64,000 nt of DNA, taken from positions 124,001 through 188,000 of the forward strand of contig NZ_ATTE01000001.1 in assembly GCF_000419525.1 (NCBI RefSeq), given 5' to 3'. A model generated the notes under the pieces. It saw only the letters and a list, made by a program, of their open reading frames with translations. It had not been told where the DNA came from and did no database searches. This document shows positions 19,564 to 27,967 of this stretch, piece by piece. Positions within the stretch are counted from its first letter, which is position 1, and each line of letters starts with the position of its first letter. Source of the stretch: Leucothrix mucor DSM 2157. Lineage in GTDB: Bacteria; Pseudomonadota; Gammaproteobacteria; Thiotrichales; Thiotrichaceae. A program made the translations under genes and the position numbers.

Positions 19564-20052
19564 ATGGGGCCTAATAAACAAGAACTCGCGAACACCATCA
19601 GCGCGACTAGCCCAAAGTTCTGTGAAGCACTAACACGTGATGAAATTGAAATATTTGTCGCCTTTACCCGCTATCGGGAAATTGAGGCAGAAGCCATACT
19701 GTGTGAAGTCGGTACGATTAGTGATGAGTTTTTCTTAATCACCAGCGGTGAGATCGTTTTATTTCGGGATGAGATGGGTAAAGAGATTGAAATTGGGCGC
19801 TTAGGGGCCGGAACATTCACTGGGCATATGTCATTTTTTGATCGCGAACCTCGTACTATTCGCTTGCGTGGCTCGGCGAATGGCGCTACTTTGCTGGGCA
19901 TTACCCGCCCGATGTACAAGCGCTTGTGTATTGAGCACCCCTTTGTTGGTGCCAATTTGCTGGAGAGTATCGTCTTGAGTATCGATAGCTTATTGCGATC
20001 AACCAGTCGTGAAGTGTCCACCTTGTATCAAAAACTTAATTCTCCGGACTGA
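19564..20052 (+). CDS. Cyclic nucleotide-binding-domain protein without DNA-binding domain
   Basis: 162 residues. Residues 25-130 match the Crp/cNMP-binding beta-roll (IFVAFTRYREIEAEAILCEVG, FFLITSGEIVLFRD, IGRLGAGTFTGHMSFFDREPRT). The usual R-S/T phosphate-binding cassette is only partly kept (DREPRTIRL). The C-terminus is a short helix, and there is no helix-turn-helix. It is probably a ligand-sensing or dimerising protein rather than a transcription factor. It begins a plus-strand run, divergent from ibaG and 58 bases before the coiled-coil/YbjQ/M48 cluster. Confidence 0.75.
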   Translation: MGPNKQELANTISATSPKFCEALTRDEIEIFVAFTRYREIEAEAILCEVGTISDEFFLITSGEIVLFRDEMGKEIEIGRLGAGTFTGHMSFFDREPRTIRLRGSANGATLLGITRPMYKRLCIEHPFVGANLLESIVLSIDSLLRSTSREVSTLYQKLNSPD

Positions 20053-20110
20053 ACAAAGCGACTCGCTACCGGTCAGATTTTATAGTTCTAATCCCAGTTA
20101 AGGTTTTGAT

Positions 20111-21190
20111 ATGTTAGGCGACTTTTTGTACGGTTTATTGCTGGTGACAACCGTACGGGTCGTATTGGGTATTTTTCGCCTGATGCGCAGCATTCGGCGC
20201 AGTACTGATATCCCATCCGAGCGCTTATTCATCCTTACTTTTGTACTGTTATTCCTGACAGCCATGCTGTTTGTATTTTTTAATGGCTGGATTGGGGAGT
20301 ATCGAGCGCCCGGTGAGCGTTCCAAAAGCAATGAAGAATTATTTGTTGAGCGTATTTATCCGCCATTGGCTACTGCACAGCAACGCCTAGAGCATCAAGT
20401 GGTCCAGCTCAATAAGCTACAAGAGCAAATCGTGAATATGCGCAGCCTGCATCCACAGCAAGCAGGGCGCTTACAGCGTGCCTATAAAGCGTGGCAGCAA
20501 GAGCGACGAGACTTATCGCAGCTTAAAATAAAAATAGATCGCGAAGTGCGTTTAGCCAGAATTCAGCATGAAACTGCTGATAAAGATTACATTACTGATG
20601 AGTTTAATCGTGTGGCGGTTGATTATGAAAAAATCATCAGCGATCGCTTGAGTCTGTATGAAGATAGCCAGCTTAAGGTGAATGCCACCATGCTGGATAA
20701 TGTTCGTTACCAGTTAAAAAATCTCAGTCGCTTACGGCGCGGTAAAAATGCCAGCATGGCCTCCGGCGGCAAAGTAGTGCGCTCTGTGTTTTCGGTGAAG
20801 ACGACCGAAGTACTCAGCGATTACCTGCGAAAAACCGATTCGGCCTTGGCGGATACCTTTGATGGCATTGATCGGCAAATTGTAGTGGCGGCTCAGCGCC
20901 GACGCGAAGTCAGAAACTTTTCACTGGAAAATGTCGACCTGCAACCAACGCTTAATAAAATCATGCAAGATTGGCTACAATTTGAGAATCAGGGTATTTA
21001 TTATCGGGATCAGTTATTGCATGCCATCCAAGCGGAGTATTTAGCGGTGATTATGGGCGTGAATAAGCACGATAATCAGATTGTTCGATTAAATCAGATG
21101 ATTAAAAATAAACTGCCAGAGCTCTATCAGGATCTTAATCAAGCGCGAGCAGGGCTGGAGAAAAGCTACAAAACCTCATCACAACGTTAA
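20111..21190 (+). CDS. Membrane-anchored coiled-coil protein of unknown function
   Basis: 359 residues, family not recognised. Two hydrophobic helices lie near the N-terminus (about 6-20, LYGLLLVTTVRVVLG, and about 41-60, LFILTFVLLFLTAMLFVFF), separated by a basic loop. The rest is charged and helical with heptad-like Gln/Glu/Leu patterns (LEHQVVQLNKLQEQIVNMRSL, WQQERRDLSQLKIKIDREV), predicting a long coiled coil in one compartment. The last codons overlap the first possible start of the next gene (TAATG at 21188). It is the first gene of the four-gene unit with two YbjQ proteins and an M48 protease. Confidence 0.65.
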   Translation: MLGDFLYGLLLVTTVRVVLGIFRLMRSIRRSTDIPSERLFILTFVLLFLTAMLFVFFNGWIGEYRAPGERSKSNEELFVERIYPPLATAQQRLEHQVVQLNKLQEQIVNMRSLHPQQAGRLQRAYKAWQQERRDLSQLKIKIDREVRLARIQHETADKDYITDEFNRVAVDYEKIISDRLSLYEDSQLKVNATMLDNVRYQLKNLSRLRRGKNASMASGGKVVRSVFSVKTTEVLSDYLRKTDSALADTFDGIDRQIVVAAQRRREVRNFSLENVDLQPTLNKIMQDWLQFENQGIYYRDQLLHAIQAEYLAVIMGVNKHDNQIVRLNQMIKNKLPELYQDLNQARAGLEKSYKTSSQR

Positions 21191-21216
21191 TGGCCAAGCG
21201 GCCGGGAAGTGAGTTC

Positions 21217-21531
21217 ATGTTGATATCTAATCTAGAAGTGATTCCGGATCGTCGGGTGGTTAAACATCTGGGGCTGGTGCAGGGGAGCTCGGTGCGTGCT
21301 AAGCATGTGGGGCGCGATATTATGGCCAGCATTAAAAACCTGTTTGGTGGTGAGCTGGTTGGCTATACCGAATTACTGTCTGAATCGCGTGAAGAGGCAA
21401 TGGAGCGTTTAACGGCCCAAGCGACTGCGGTGGGTGCGAATGCAGTGTTGAATGTACGCTTTTCGACCTCAAGCGTGGCACAAGGTGCCGCAGAAATCTA
21501 CGTCTACGGGACGGCTGTCATTCTGGAGTAA
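21217..21531 (+). CDS. YbjQ/UPF0145 family protein
   Basis: 104 residues, nearly all covered by the YbjQ fold: GLVQGSSVRAKHVGRDIMASIKN, GGELVGYTELLSESREEAMERL and ATAVGANAVLNVRFSTS ending in YVYGTAVIL. The function of the family is unsettled; some members are annotated as heavy-metal-binding. A start at 21190 overlaps the previous stop. The ATG at 21217 has GGAAG about 8 bases upstream and matches the family N-terminus better. It is a paralogue of the next gene. Confidence 0.8.
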   Translation: MLISNLEVIPDRRVVKHLGLVQGSSVRAKHVGRDIMASIKNLFGGELVGYTELLSESREEAMERLTAQATAVGANAVLNVRFSTSSVAQGAAEIYVYGTAVILE

Positions 21532-21536
21532 GCGCC

Positions 21537-22004
21537 ATGATTTTTCAGATTATTATTTTTCTGGTACTCATGGTCGCAGGCTATTTAATTGGTAGCTACC
21601 TTGAGCGGCGGCATTATCGTTCGATTATCCAGCGAGAAGCGCAGTATCGAAATGTGGTTGCGGTGGCGAGTCGTCAATTGCCGGATGATGGCGCGGAGTA
21701 TACGCAACGCTTGGTGACGGGCAATGTCACCGTATCGGTAGATTATTTCAAACGATTCTTGGCAACCCTGCATAATATTTTTGGCGGTCGTATTACTTCT
21801 TATGAGAGTTTGTTGGATCGGGCTCGACGTGAAGCTATTCTAAGAATGAAAGCTGAAGCGGCGGCGCTGAAGTCTCCTTTAGTACTCAATGTGAAGTATG
21901 AAACAGCTTCTATTTATAAAGGTAGCGGCAATGGAATTGGCTCGGTTGAGGTGTTGGCTTATGGCACTGCAATGATTCCGAAGGCTAGTAACCATGGAGT
22001 ATGA
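21537..22004 (+). CDS. YbjQ-like protein with N-terminal membrane anchor
   Basis: 155 residues. The N-terminal helix (MIFQIIIFLVLMVAGYLIGSYL) anchors it. From about residue 58 it resembles the preceding gene's product: LVTGNVTVSVDYFKRFLATLHNIFGGRITSYESLLDRARREAILRM, then LVLNVKYETAS and VEVLAYGTAMI. It begins 5 bases after its paralogue and its end overlaps the M48 protease gene by 11 bases, which suggests translational coupling. One soluble and one membrane-bound YbjQ copy side by side could form mixed oligomers. Confidence 0.75.
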   Translation: MIFQIIIFLVLMVAGYLIGSYLERRHYRSIIQREAQYRNVVAVASRQLPDDGAEYTQRLVTGNVTVSVDYFKRFLATLHNIFGGRITSYESLLDRARREAILRMKAEAAALKSPLVLNVKYETASIYKGSGNGIGSVEVLAYGTAMIPKASNHGV

Positions 22005-22827
22005 AAACCCGGAAATTCCAGAGGGAATCAATACCACCTCAACGCATCCGCTGAAAAATCTTGCGGTGCTGTTGGGTGGTTTATTGGTGTTGTTGGTATT
22101 AGGCGCTTGGTTGATGGGAATGACGGGGGCATATCTGGCCGCTAAAATCCCTTATTCACAAGAGTTACGGTTGGCTGAGCAATATGCAGAGCCGGTGGCT
22201 GCGTTTACTCCAATAGAGCGCTATTTGCAGCAATTAGCGGATCAGGTCGGGCGCTCGATGGAGTTACCGTCCGGTATGAAAATTACAGTTCATTATGTCG
22301 ATGAGGGTGTTGATAATGCCTTTGCGACCTTGGGTGGTAATGTGTTTTTATACCGTGGCCTGCTTGAAAAGCTACTCAATGAAAATGCTCTGGCGATGTT
22401 GATTGCTCATGAGGCCGCTCATGTTCTGCACCGTGACCCGATTGTGTCTGTCGGTCAGAACGCAGCAATATCTGTGGGCTTGATGGTGGTGCTCGGTGAT
22501 ACGGGGGCTTCGGGAATATTGGGTAGCGCAGGCTTACTCACACAGCTCCAGTTTAGCCGCAGCATGGAAAACAAGGCCGATGAAGCAGGCTTGCTCGCTG
22601 TGCAGCGCATTTATGGCCACCTTGGTGGTGCTCTGGACTTGTATCGGGTATTGGAATCAATTAGTGATGCTAATCCCGTAAATCCTCCCGCTTTTTTCTC
22701 CACTCATCCGGTTAGCGAGGCGCGATTTAGTCATTTGTCTGAATTAATTGCTGAAAATGGTTGGAGCGCTAATGGTGATGTTCAGGCCTTGCCTGAGTCA
22801 TTTTCTGTATGGATGACAGATAGATAG
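21994..22827 (+). CDS. M48 family membrane metalloprotease
   Basis: 277 residues. One N-terminal transmembrane helix (about 21-44) is followed by a zinc protease domain with the HEAAH motif (residues 139-143) and a downstream ENKADEAG segment giving the third ligand (Glu192). FSTHPVSEARFSHL is the usual C-terminal block. M48 proteases of the HtpX/BepA/LoiP type degrade misfolded membrane or envelope proteins; this one is shorter than BepA and has no TPR repeats. It is last in a unit with a coiled-coil membrane protein and two YbjQ-family proteins, which are candidate partners or substrates. Confidence 0.88.
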   Translation: MEYENPEIPEGINTTSTHPLKNLAVLLGGLLVLLVLGAWLMGMTGAYLAAKIPYSQELRLAEQYAEPVAAFTPIERYLQQLADQVGRSMELPSGMKITVHYVDEGVDNAFATLGGNVFLYRGLLEKLLNENALAMLIAHEAAHVLHRDPIVSVGQNAAISVGLMVVLGDTGASGILGSAGLLTQLQFSRSMENKADEAGLLAVQRIYGHLGGALDLYRVLESISDANPVNPPAFFSTHPVSEARFSHLSELIAENGWSANGDVQALPESFSVWMTDR

Positions 22828-22990
22828 CGTTTTTTTAGTAGGTAGCTTATAAAAAAGCCTTTGTTAAGCTCTGATAACTGCCACTAGTCGAATTTATGAT
22901 CGTTTTATCGTTTTCGAATATTAATAGCGCAGAGAGTGTGGGATAGTTACCTAACTGGCCCGATGGAAAAAGTTCAAACCACTGGTCGGA

Positions 22991-23238
22991 TATAATAAAA
23001 AATACTAAATAACGAGAATGAACTAATGATTAGCGCTTCCCCCTAGCGTATTTAACCCGTATTCAATTGATGAACTTAATTTCTACACACTAGCAAAATG
23101 GCACTGTGAGAACCATTGTTTGTCGATAAGCTGTTTTTTTGTTGTTAGCCCCGAGAGCTCACAGAGCTCATTTCACATCAAGGTGCCCCCCTTGATGTGA
23201 GACCTTGAGCCAGACCCATTTTAGGTCTGGCTTTTTTT
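22991..23238 (+). ncRNA. Candidate small RNA with C-rich loops in a 523-bp gene-free region
   Basis: No gene is visible between 22828 and 23350. A TATAAT stands at 22991-22996, though with no convincing -35 box. Downstream lie a small hairpin with loop TCCCCCT (stem CGCT/AGCG, 23034-23048), a perfect 11-bp hairpin with loop TGCCCC (23173-23200), and a strong rho-independent terminator (23208-23238). C-rich loops facing single strands are typical of small RNAs that pair with Shine-Dalgarno sequences. The 5' end and the transcript itself are inferred. The hairpins could instead be the 3' end of the M48 operon transcript. Confidence 0.4.
23208..23238 (+). terminator. Strong rho-independent terminator upstream of rnd
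   Basis: AGCCAGACC (23208-23216) and GGTCTGGCT (23224-23232) form a perfect 9-bp stem followed by seven T, preceded 7 bases upstream by another perfect hairpin (23173-23200). Confidence 0.92.
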
Positions 23239-23350
23239 ATGCCTGTAATACGTTCAGTGAATGTCAGTATTCACGTAAGTCTCAGCACCTGTGTTAATAT
23301 TCTCAGCCTATCGGCAATGTTGCCACCCATATTTAAATGGTGAGGTCTGA

Positions 23351-24499
23351 GTGTATCAATATATAGACAATCCACAGGCTCTGACTGAGTTTGTTTCCCG
23401 TATCCGTAATCAGCCTTGGATTGTGATCGACACTGAGTTTATTCGTGAGCGTACTTATTATCCGCAGCTGTGCCTGATTCAAATTGCAGCTGGCGATGAT
23501 ATGGCGTGCATCGACCCGATTGCCTTGACCGATTTATCAGAGCTGTACGAAGTATTTCACGATCCTAATGTGATCAAGGTATTTCATGCCGCACAGCAGG
23601 ATCTGGAGATTCTGTATTATGGCAGCGGGCAAGTACCATCCCCAATTTTTGATACGCAGCCTGCCGCGTCTATTTTAGGCATTGGCGATCAGATTGGTTA
23701 TGCAGGGTTGGTGGAGCAAGTGCTTGGTGTGAGTTTGGCTAAAGCCGAGTCGCGCACCGATTGGTCGCGTCGACCTTTGAGTCAGGCGCAGCTCGAATAT
23801 GCGATTGATGATGTGCGCTATTTGCAGCAACTCTACCCAACGATTCTCTCAATGCTTGAAAAAGGTGGTCGTCTGAAATGGCCAAAGCGTGATTTTGATC
23901 GCCTGACTAATTCTGAAACCTATCAACTTAATGCCCGCACCCGTTGGCAGAAAGTGAAAGGACTGCAGAATTTAAACCGTCGTCAACTGTCTGTATTACG
24001 TGAACTAGCGGCTTGGCGTGAAGAAGAAGCCGCCAAGCGTAATCGTCCGCGCCGTTGGATTATTGGTGATGAAGTCTTAGTTGATTTAGCGCGTATTCAA
24101 CCTTCTGATGTGGATGGTATTCAAGCCATTAGAGGCGTTAATGCGGATCAGGCTAAAAAGTATGCCCAGCCTTGGTTTGATTGCATGGCAGCAGGCTTAG
24201 AATTGCCGGAAGCAGAATGGCCTCAGATGAAGCGCCGTAAGAAACCAACGCCAGAGAACGATGCATTGGCTGAACTATTGATGCTGGTGATTCGTTTAGA
24301 AGCCGAGCGTCACGATATTACGCCATCAGCCATTACCAGTAAAAAACAAGTTGTCGATATGCTGGAAGAAGGGCGGACTACTTTATCTGAAGATTGGCGT
24401 GGCGAGCTGGTGAATGATGCCATTGTTAAAGTACTGGAAAAGCAAACGGTATTAGGCGTCGAGAGTGGTAAAGCTCAGCTGCTAGATTGGCCGGAATAG
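23351..24499 (+). CDS. rnd: Ribonuclease D
   Basis: A 3'-5' exoribonuclease that trims tRNA precursors and other structured RNAs. The 382 residues contain the DEDDy nuclease domain (Exo I VIDTEFIRERTYYPQLCLIQ, Exo II FHAAQQDLEIL, Exo III YAIDDVRYLQQLYP) followed by two HRDC domains (from about residue 208, LSVLRELAAWREEEAAKRNRPRRWI). The start is GTG at 23351 with TGAGGT just before it. It is transcribed alone or with aroC, which starts 45 bases after its stop. Confidence 0.96.
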   Translation: MYQYIDNPQALTEFVSRIRNQPWIVIDTEFIRERTYYPQLCLIQIAAGDDMACIDPIALTDLSELYEVFHDPNVIKVFHAAQQDLEILYYGSGQVPSPIFDTQPAASILGIGDQIGYAGLVEQVLGVSLAKAESRTDWSRRPLSQAQLEYAIDDVRYLQQLYPTILSMLEKGGRLKWPKRDFDRLTNSETYQLNARTRWQKVKGLQNLNRRQLSVLRELAAWREEEAAKRNRPRRWIIGDEVLVDLARIQPSDVDGIQAIRGVNADQAKKYAQPWFDCMAAGLELPEAEWPQMKRRKKPTPENDALAELLMLVIRLEAERHDITPSAITSKKQVVDMLEEGRTTLSEDWRGELVNDAIVKVLEKQTVLGVESGKAQLLDWPE

Positions 24500-24544
24500 T
24501 AGGCAATAGCCCTCACATTATTTAATTTATAACTCAGAGTTTTT

Positions 24545-25642
24545 ATGTCTGGAAATAGCTTCGGAAAATTATTCACAGTGACCTCGTTCGGAGAGAGTCA
24601 TGGTTTGGCCATTGGTTGTATTGTTGATGGTTGCCCGCCGGGAATGGCGTTGACAGAGTCGGATATTCAGGGGGACTTAGATCGTCGTCGTCCGGGTACT
24701 AGCCGTCACACTACGCAGCGACGCGAACCGGATGAGGTGCAGATCTTATCGGGTGTGTTTGAGGGGAAAACCACCGGTGCACCGATTGCGTTGGTTATTC
24801 AAAATGTGGATCAGCGCTCTAAAGATTACTCCGAACTTATGGACCGCTTTCGTCCTGGCCATGCGGATTATACGTATTACCGTAAATATGGCTTCCGTGA
24901 TTATCGCGGTGGCGGCCGCTCTTCTGCGCGTGAAACCGCAGTGCGTGTTGCGGCAGGTAGTATAGCCAAAAAATACCTTCTGGAGCGTCATGGAGTAAAG
25001 ATTCGTGGCTACCTTTCTCAACTCGGCCCGATAAAAGCAGAAGCCTTTGACTGGAATGAAGTTGAGCAGAATCCATTTTTCTGTCCGGATGCCAGTAAAG
25101 TACCAGAAATGGAAAGTTTTATGGATGCCTTGCGTAAAGAAGGCAATTCCATTGGGGCAAAAATTTCAGTGATTGCCAGTGGCGTGCCTGTTGGCTTAGG
25201 TGAGCCTGTTTTTGATCGTTTGGATGCAGACTTAGCTTTGGCCATGATGAGTATTAATGCAGCTAAAGGCGTTGAGATTGGTGCGGGTTTTGACTGTGTG
25301 ACTCAAAAAGGGACCGAGCACCGTGATGAGATTACGATGGATGGGTTTTTGAGTAATCATGCTGGTGGTATTTTGGGTGGTATTTCTTCTGGGCAGGATG
25401 TGATCGTACATACTGCATTTAAACCAACAGCCAGTATGCGCTTACCCGGCAGAACAGTTGGGCTGGATGGAGAGCCAAAGGAAGTAATTACCAAAGGGCG
25501 TCATGACCCTTGCGTTGGAATTCGTGCCACACCAATTTGTGAGGCAATGATGGCTTTGACCTTGATGGATCATTTGCTTAGGCATCGTGCGCAGAATGCT
25601 GATGTGACGACTAGCTTGCCAGAGATTCCTGCTCAGGCGTGA
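24545..25642 (+). CDS. aroC: Chorismate synthase
   Basis: It catalyses the last shikimate step, EPSP to chorismate, with reduced FMN. At 365 residues it has the normal family length. Signatures are GESHG near the start, [17 protein letters not shown] (phosphate and FMN contacts), [27 protein letters not shown] and the C-terminal [18 protein letters not shown]. It is followed by a bidirectional terminator shared with pilD. Confidence 0.98.
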   Translation: MSGNSFGKLFTVTSFGESHGLAIGCIVDGCPPGMALTESDIQGDLDRRRPGTSRHTTQRREPDEVQILSGVFEGKTTGAPIALVIQNVDQRSKDYSELMDRFRPGHADYTYYRKYGFRDYRGGGRSSARETAVRVAAGSIAKKYLLERHGVKIRGYLSQLGPIKAEAFDWNEVEQNPFFCPDASKVPEMESFMDALRKEGNSIGAKISVIASGVPVGLGEPVFDRLDADLALAMMSINAAKGVEIGAGFDCVTQKGTEHRDEITMDGFLSNHAGGILGGISSGQDVIVHTAFKPTASMRLPGRTVGLDGEPKEVITKGRHDPCVGIRATPICEAMMALTLMDHLLRHRAQNADVTTSLPEIPAQA

Positions 25643-25678
25643 TTTTATTTGGTTAGTCGTCAGTTAAAGATAAGTACG

Positions 25679-25715
25679 AAAAAGGCTGGATCATTATTTA
25701 TGATCCGGCCTTTTT
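25679..25715. terminator. Bidirectional terminator between aroC and pilD
   Basis: A run of A, then a 16-base arm (25679-25694) and its near-perfect complement (25700-25715) ending in T. Either strand gives a stem with a U-tract, so it can end both aroC and the convergent pilDCB unit. Confidence 0.9.
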
Positions 25716-25747
25716 ATTAGTTCACGGTTTATTATTGCCGTAATGCT

Positions 25748-26629
25748 CTACAGCCTGAAGTAAGCAACCATTGCCCGAATAATTTCGTCGCGCCAGATTA
25801 ATCCGATCATTCCAGCTAGCGCTAACCAAGGGCCGTACGGAATAGGGTGACTGTTTTTCTTGCGTTGCATTTTCAGTGCAATCGTTCCAATTACCGCGCC
25901 AAGTAGGGCAGATGCGAAGATCGTGAAGGGTAGGATTTGCCAACCGCCCCAAGCACCAATCGCCGCTAGAATCTTAAAGTCTCCATAGCCCATACCGTCT
26001 TTGCCGGTGATGAGGCGAAATAACTGAAAAACTCCCCATAGCGATAAGTAGCCAGCCATAGCGCCTAGTACGGCACTGTGTAGGTCAACGATAATACCGT
26101 TATAGTTGACTACCAGTCCGAGCCACATTAGCGGCAGAGTTAGACTGTCAGGCAAAAGCATGGTTTTAGCGTCAATCATGGCTAGTGCGATCAATGTCCA
26201 GCTAAATACCAGAATACTCATCATTTGCCAGCCATAACCGAATTTCCAAGCTATTCCTACGGATAGCAATGCGGTTAATATTTCGATTATTGGGTACTGT
26301 GCTGAGATTGCTGTTTTGCAGCCTTTACACTTACCACGAAGCATCAGATAGCTAATGACTGGAATGTTTTCTAGTGCAGAAATCTGATGATTGCACGTTG
26401 GGCAGGCGGAGCGAGGCACGAAGAGATTAAATCGCTCAGTTTGTGCTGGTACGTAATCAGGATTGTCTTCATTCACGTGTGCGAGACATTCAGCATCCCA
26501 TTCGCGTTGTAGCATGATAGGGATTCTATGAATAGCAGCATTTAGAAAGCTGCCGACCAGTAGCGAAAATATCCCAACAACCAGCATCAGAAAAACTGGG
26601 CTATGTTGTAAGAGTGTAAGTAATTGCAT
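25748..26629 (-). CDS. pilD: Type IV prepilin peptidase / N-methyltransferase
   Basis: Membrane aspartic protease that cleaves prepilin leader peptides and methylates the new N-terminus, serving type IV pili and type II secretion. It has an N-terminal LLVGSFLNAAIHRIP segment, then a zinc-type loop with two CxxC pairs (CPTCN, CKGC), and the aspartate motifs AMIDAKTMLLPDSLT and GYGDFK. The open frame extends to 26671, but family alignment and a GGGG upstream favour ATG 26629, giving 293 residues. It is last of the pilB-pilC-pilD unit. Confidence 0.95.
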   Translation of the reverse strand: MQLLTLLQHSPVFLMLVVGIFSLLVGSFLNAAIHRIPIMLQREWDAECLAHVNEDNPDYVPAQTERFNLFVPRSACPTCNHQISALENIPVISYLMLRGKCKGCKTAISAQYPIIEILTALLSVGIAWKFGYGWQMMSILVFSWTLIALAMIDAKTMLLPDSLTLPLMWLGLVVNYNGIIVDLHSAVLGAMAGYLSLWGVFQLFRLITGKDGMGYGDFKILAAIGAWGGWQILPFTIFASALLGAVIGTIALKMQRKKNSHPIPYGPWLALAGMIGLIWRDEIIRAMVAYFRL

Positions 26630-26732
26630 GTGCTTGCCCCGTAATGACGCGCCCTGCGCCAGATGAATCATTTAAAATGGCGGCATATTAAAGCGTGCCG
26701 CCAGTATTTTTAGTTAGTAATTCTATGCTTAG

Positions 26733-27965
26733 TTAGCCGACTACTGCGCCCAGTTTGAAGATTGGCAGGTACATAGCGATTACCAAACCACCCACTAGTA
26801 CACCTAGCACTGCCATAACTAGTGGCTCAATCTGTTTGGAGAGTGTGTCGACCAGATCATCAACTTGTTCTTCGAAATAATCAGCTACTTTATTCAACAT
26901 TTCTTCTAGTCGACCAGATTCTTCACCGATTTTAGCCATTTGTACAACCATACTTGGGAAGCGCTGAGTGGTGAGCATTGCTGTATTGAGCTGTACACCT
27001 TTCGATATATCATCTTTTATCTGCAGAGTTGCTTGTTCAAATAGACGATTGCCGGTACTGCCAGCCACAGAGTCCATTGACTCAACCATCGGTACACCGG
27101 CAGAGAACATGGTCGATAGTGTCCTTGAAAAGCGAGCTACTGCAGATTTTTCGATAATGACGCCCATTACTGGAAGCTTGAGTACGACAGTATCAACAAA
27201 TATATTAAACTTCTCGGAGCGTTGCTTAGCTTGAGTAAAGGCAACGCCTATCACAATGATTATCAATACTGGTTGCCACCAAGATGCCTGTAGCCACTCA
27301 GACATTCCAATGACCATCAGAGTGAAGGCTGGTAGGTCCGCGCCAAAACTTGAGAAAATATCTTTAAACTGAGGAATAACCCAAATCAACATGATGGTAG
27401 AAACCACTACCGCCATAATCAAAACCATCAATGGATACATCATGGCCTTTTTAACTTTGGCCTTCATCGATTCGGTTTTTTCTTTGTAGGTCGCTATTTT
27501 TTCCAGCATATCTTCCAGTGAACCGGAGTGTTCTCCCGCCTTCACTAGGCTGACAAATAAGTCATCAAAGTGTTTAGGGTGGTTGGATAGAGCGGTCCCT
27601 AAGTCCGCTCCACTTTCGATATCTTCACGAATTTTTTTGATCAGAGCCTGCATGCCCGCTTTTTCATGCCCACTTCCGATCAACTCCAGCGACTGCATCA
27701 GAGGTACACCTGAGCGCATCATGGCGGTAAGCTGACGAGCAAAGTAAGCGATGTCAGCAGGACTAATGCTAGCTCCCATCAGTGGCTTACGCTTAGTCTT
27801 AATTACCTTGGGCTGAATACCACGACGGCGCAAAGTAGCTCGGAGCATATTGCTATTTGCAGCTTGCTCTTCTCCGCGGATTTTAACACCTGCTTTATTC
27901 TTACCTTCCCAGATAAAGGTCGGCTGCTCTTTGGCATTATTTTTTCTTGCGACTGATGTTGCCAT
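26733..27965 (-). CDS. pilC: Type IV pilus inner-membrane platform protein
   Basis: A polytopic platform that links the PilB motor to pilus assembly. The 410 residues contain two repeated T2SSF domains: AYFARQLTAMMRSGVPLMQSLEL at about residue 70 and ARFSRTLSTMFSAGVPMVESMDS at about residue 280. Three transmembrane helices are visible (VLIMAVVVSTIMLIWVIP among them). It starts 2 bases after pilB ends, so the pair is tightly coupled. Confidence 0.96.
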   Translation of the reverse strand: MATSVARKNNAKEQPTFIWEGKNKAGVKIRGEEQAANSNMLRATLRRRGIQPKVIKTKRKPLMGASISPADIAYFARQLTAMMRSGVPLMQSLELIGSGHEKAGMQALIKKIREDIESGADLGTALSNHPKHFDDLFVSLVKAGEHSGSLEDMLEKIATYKEKTESMKAKVKKAMMYPLMVLIMAVVVSTIMLIWVIPQFKDIFSSFGADLPAFTLMVIGMSEWLQASWWQPVLIIIVIGVAFTQAKQRSEKFNIFVDTVVLKLPVMGVIIEKSAVARFSRTLSTMFSAGVPMVESMDSVAGSTGNRLFEQATLQIKDDISKGVQLNTAMLTTQRFPSMVVQMAKIGEESGRLEEMLNKVADYFEEQVDDLVDTLSKQIEPLVMAVLGVLVGGLVIAMYLPIFKLGAVVG

Positions 27966-27967
27966 AA

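Noticed and set aside
19452-19598. N-terminal extension of ibaG to 19598
   Set aside because: BolA proteins start at the equivalent of 19451. The extension would overlap the start of the divergent cNMP-domain gene and has no family similarity.
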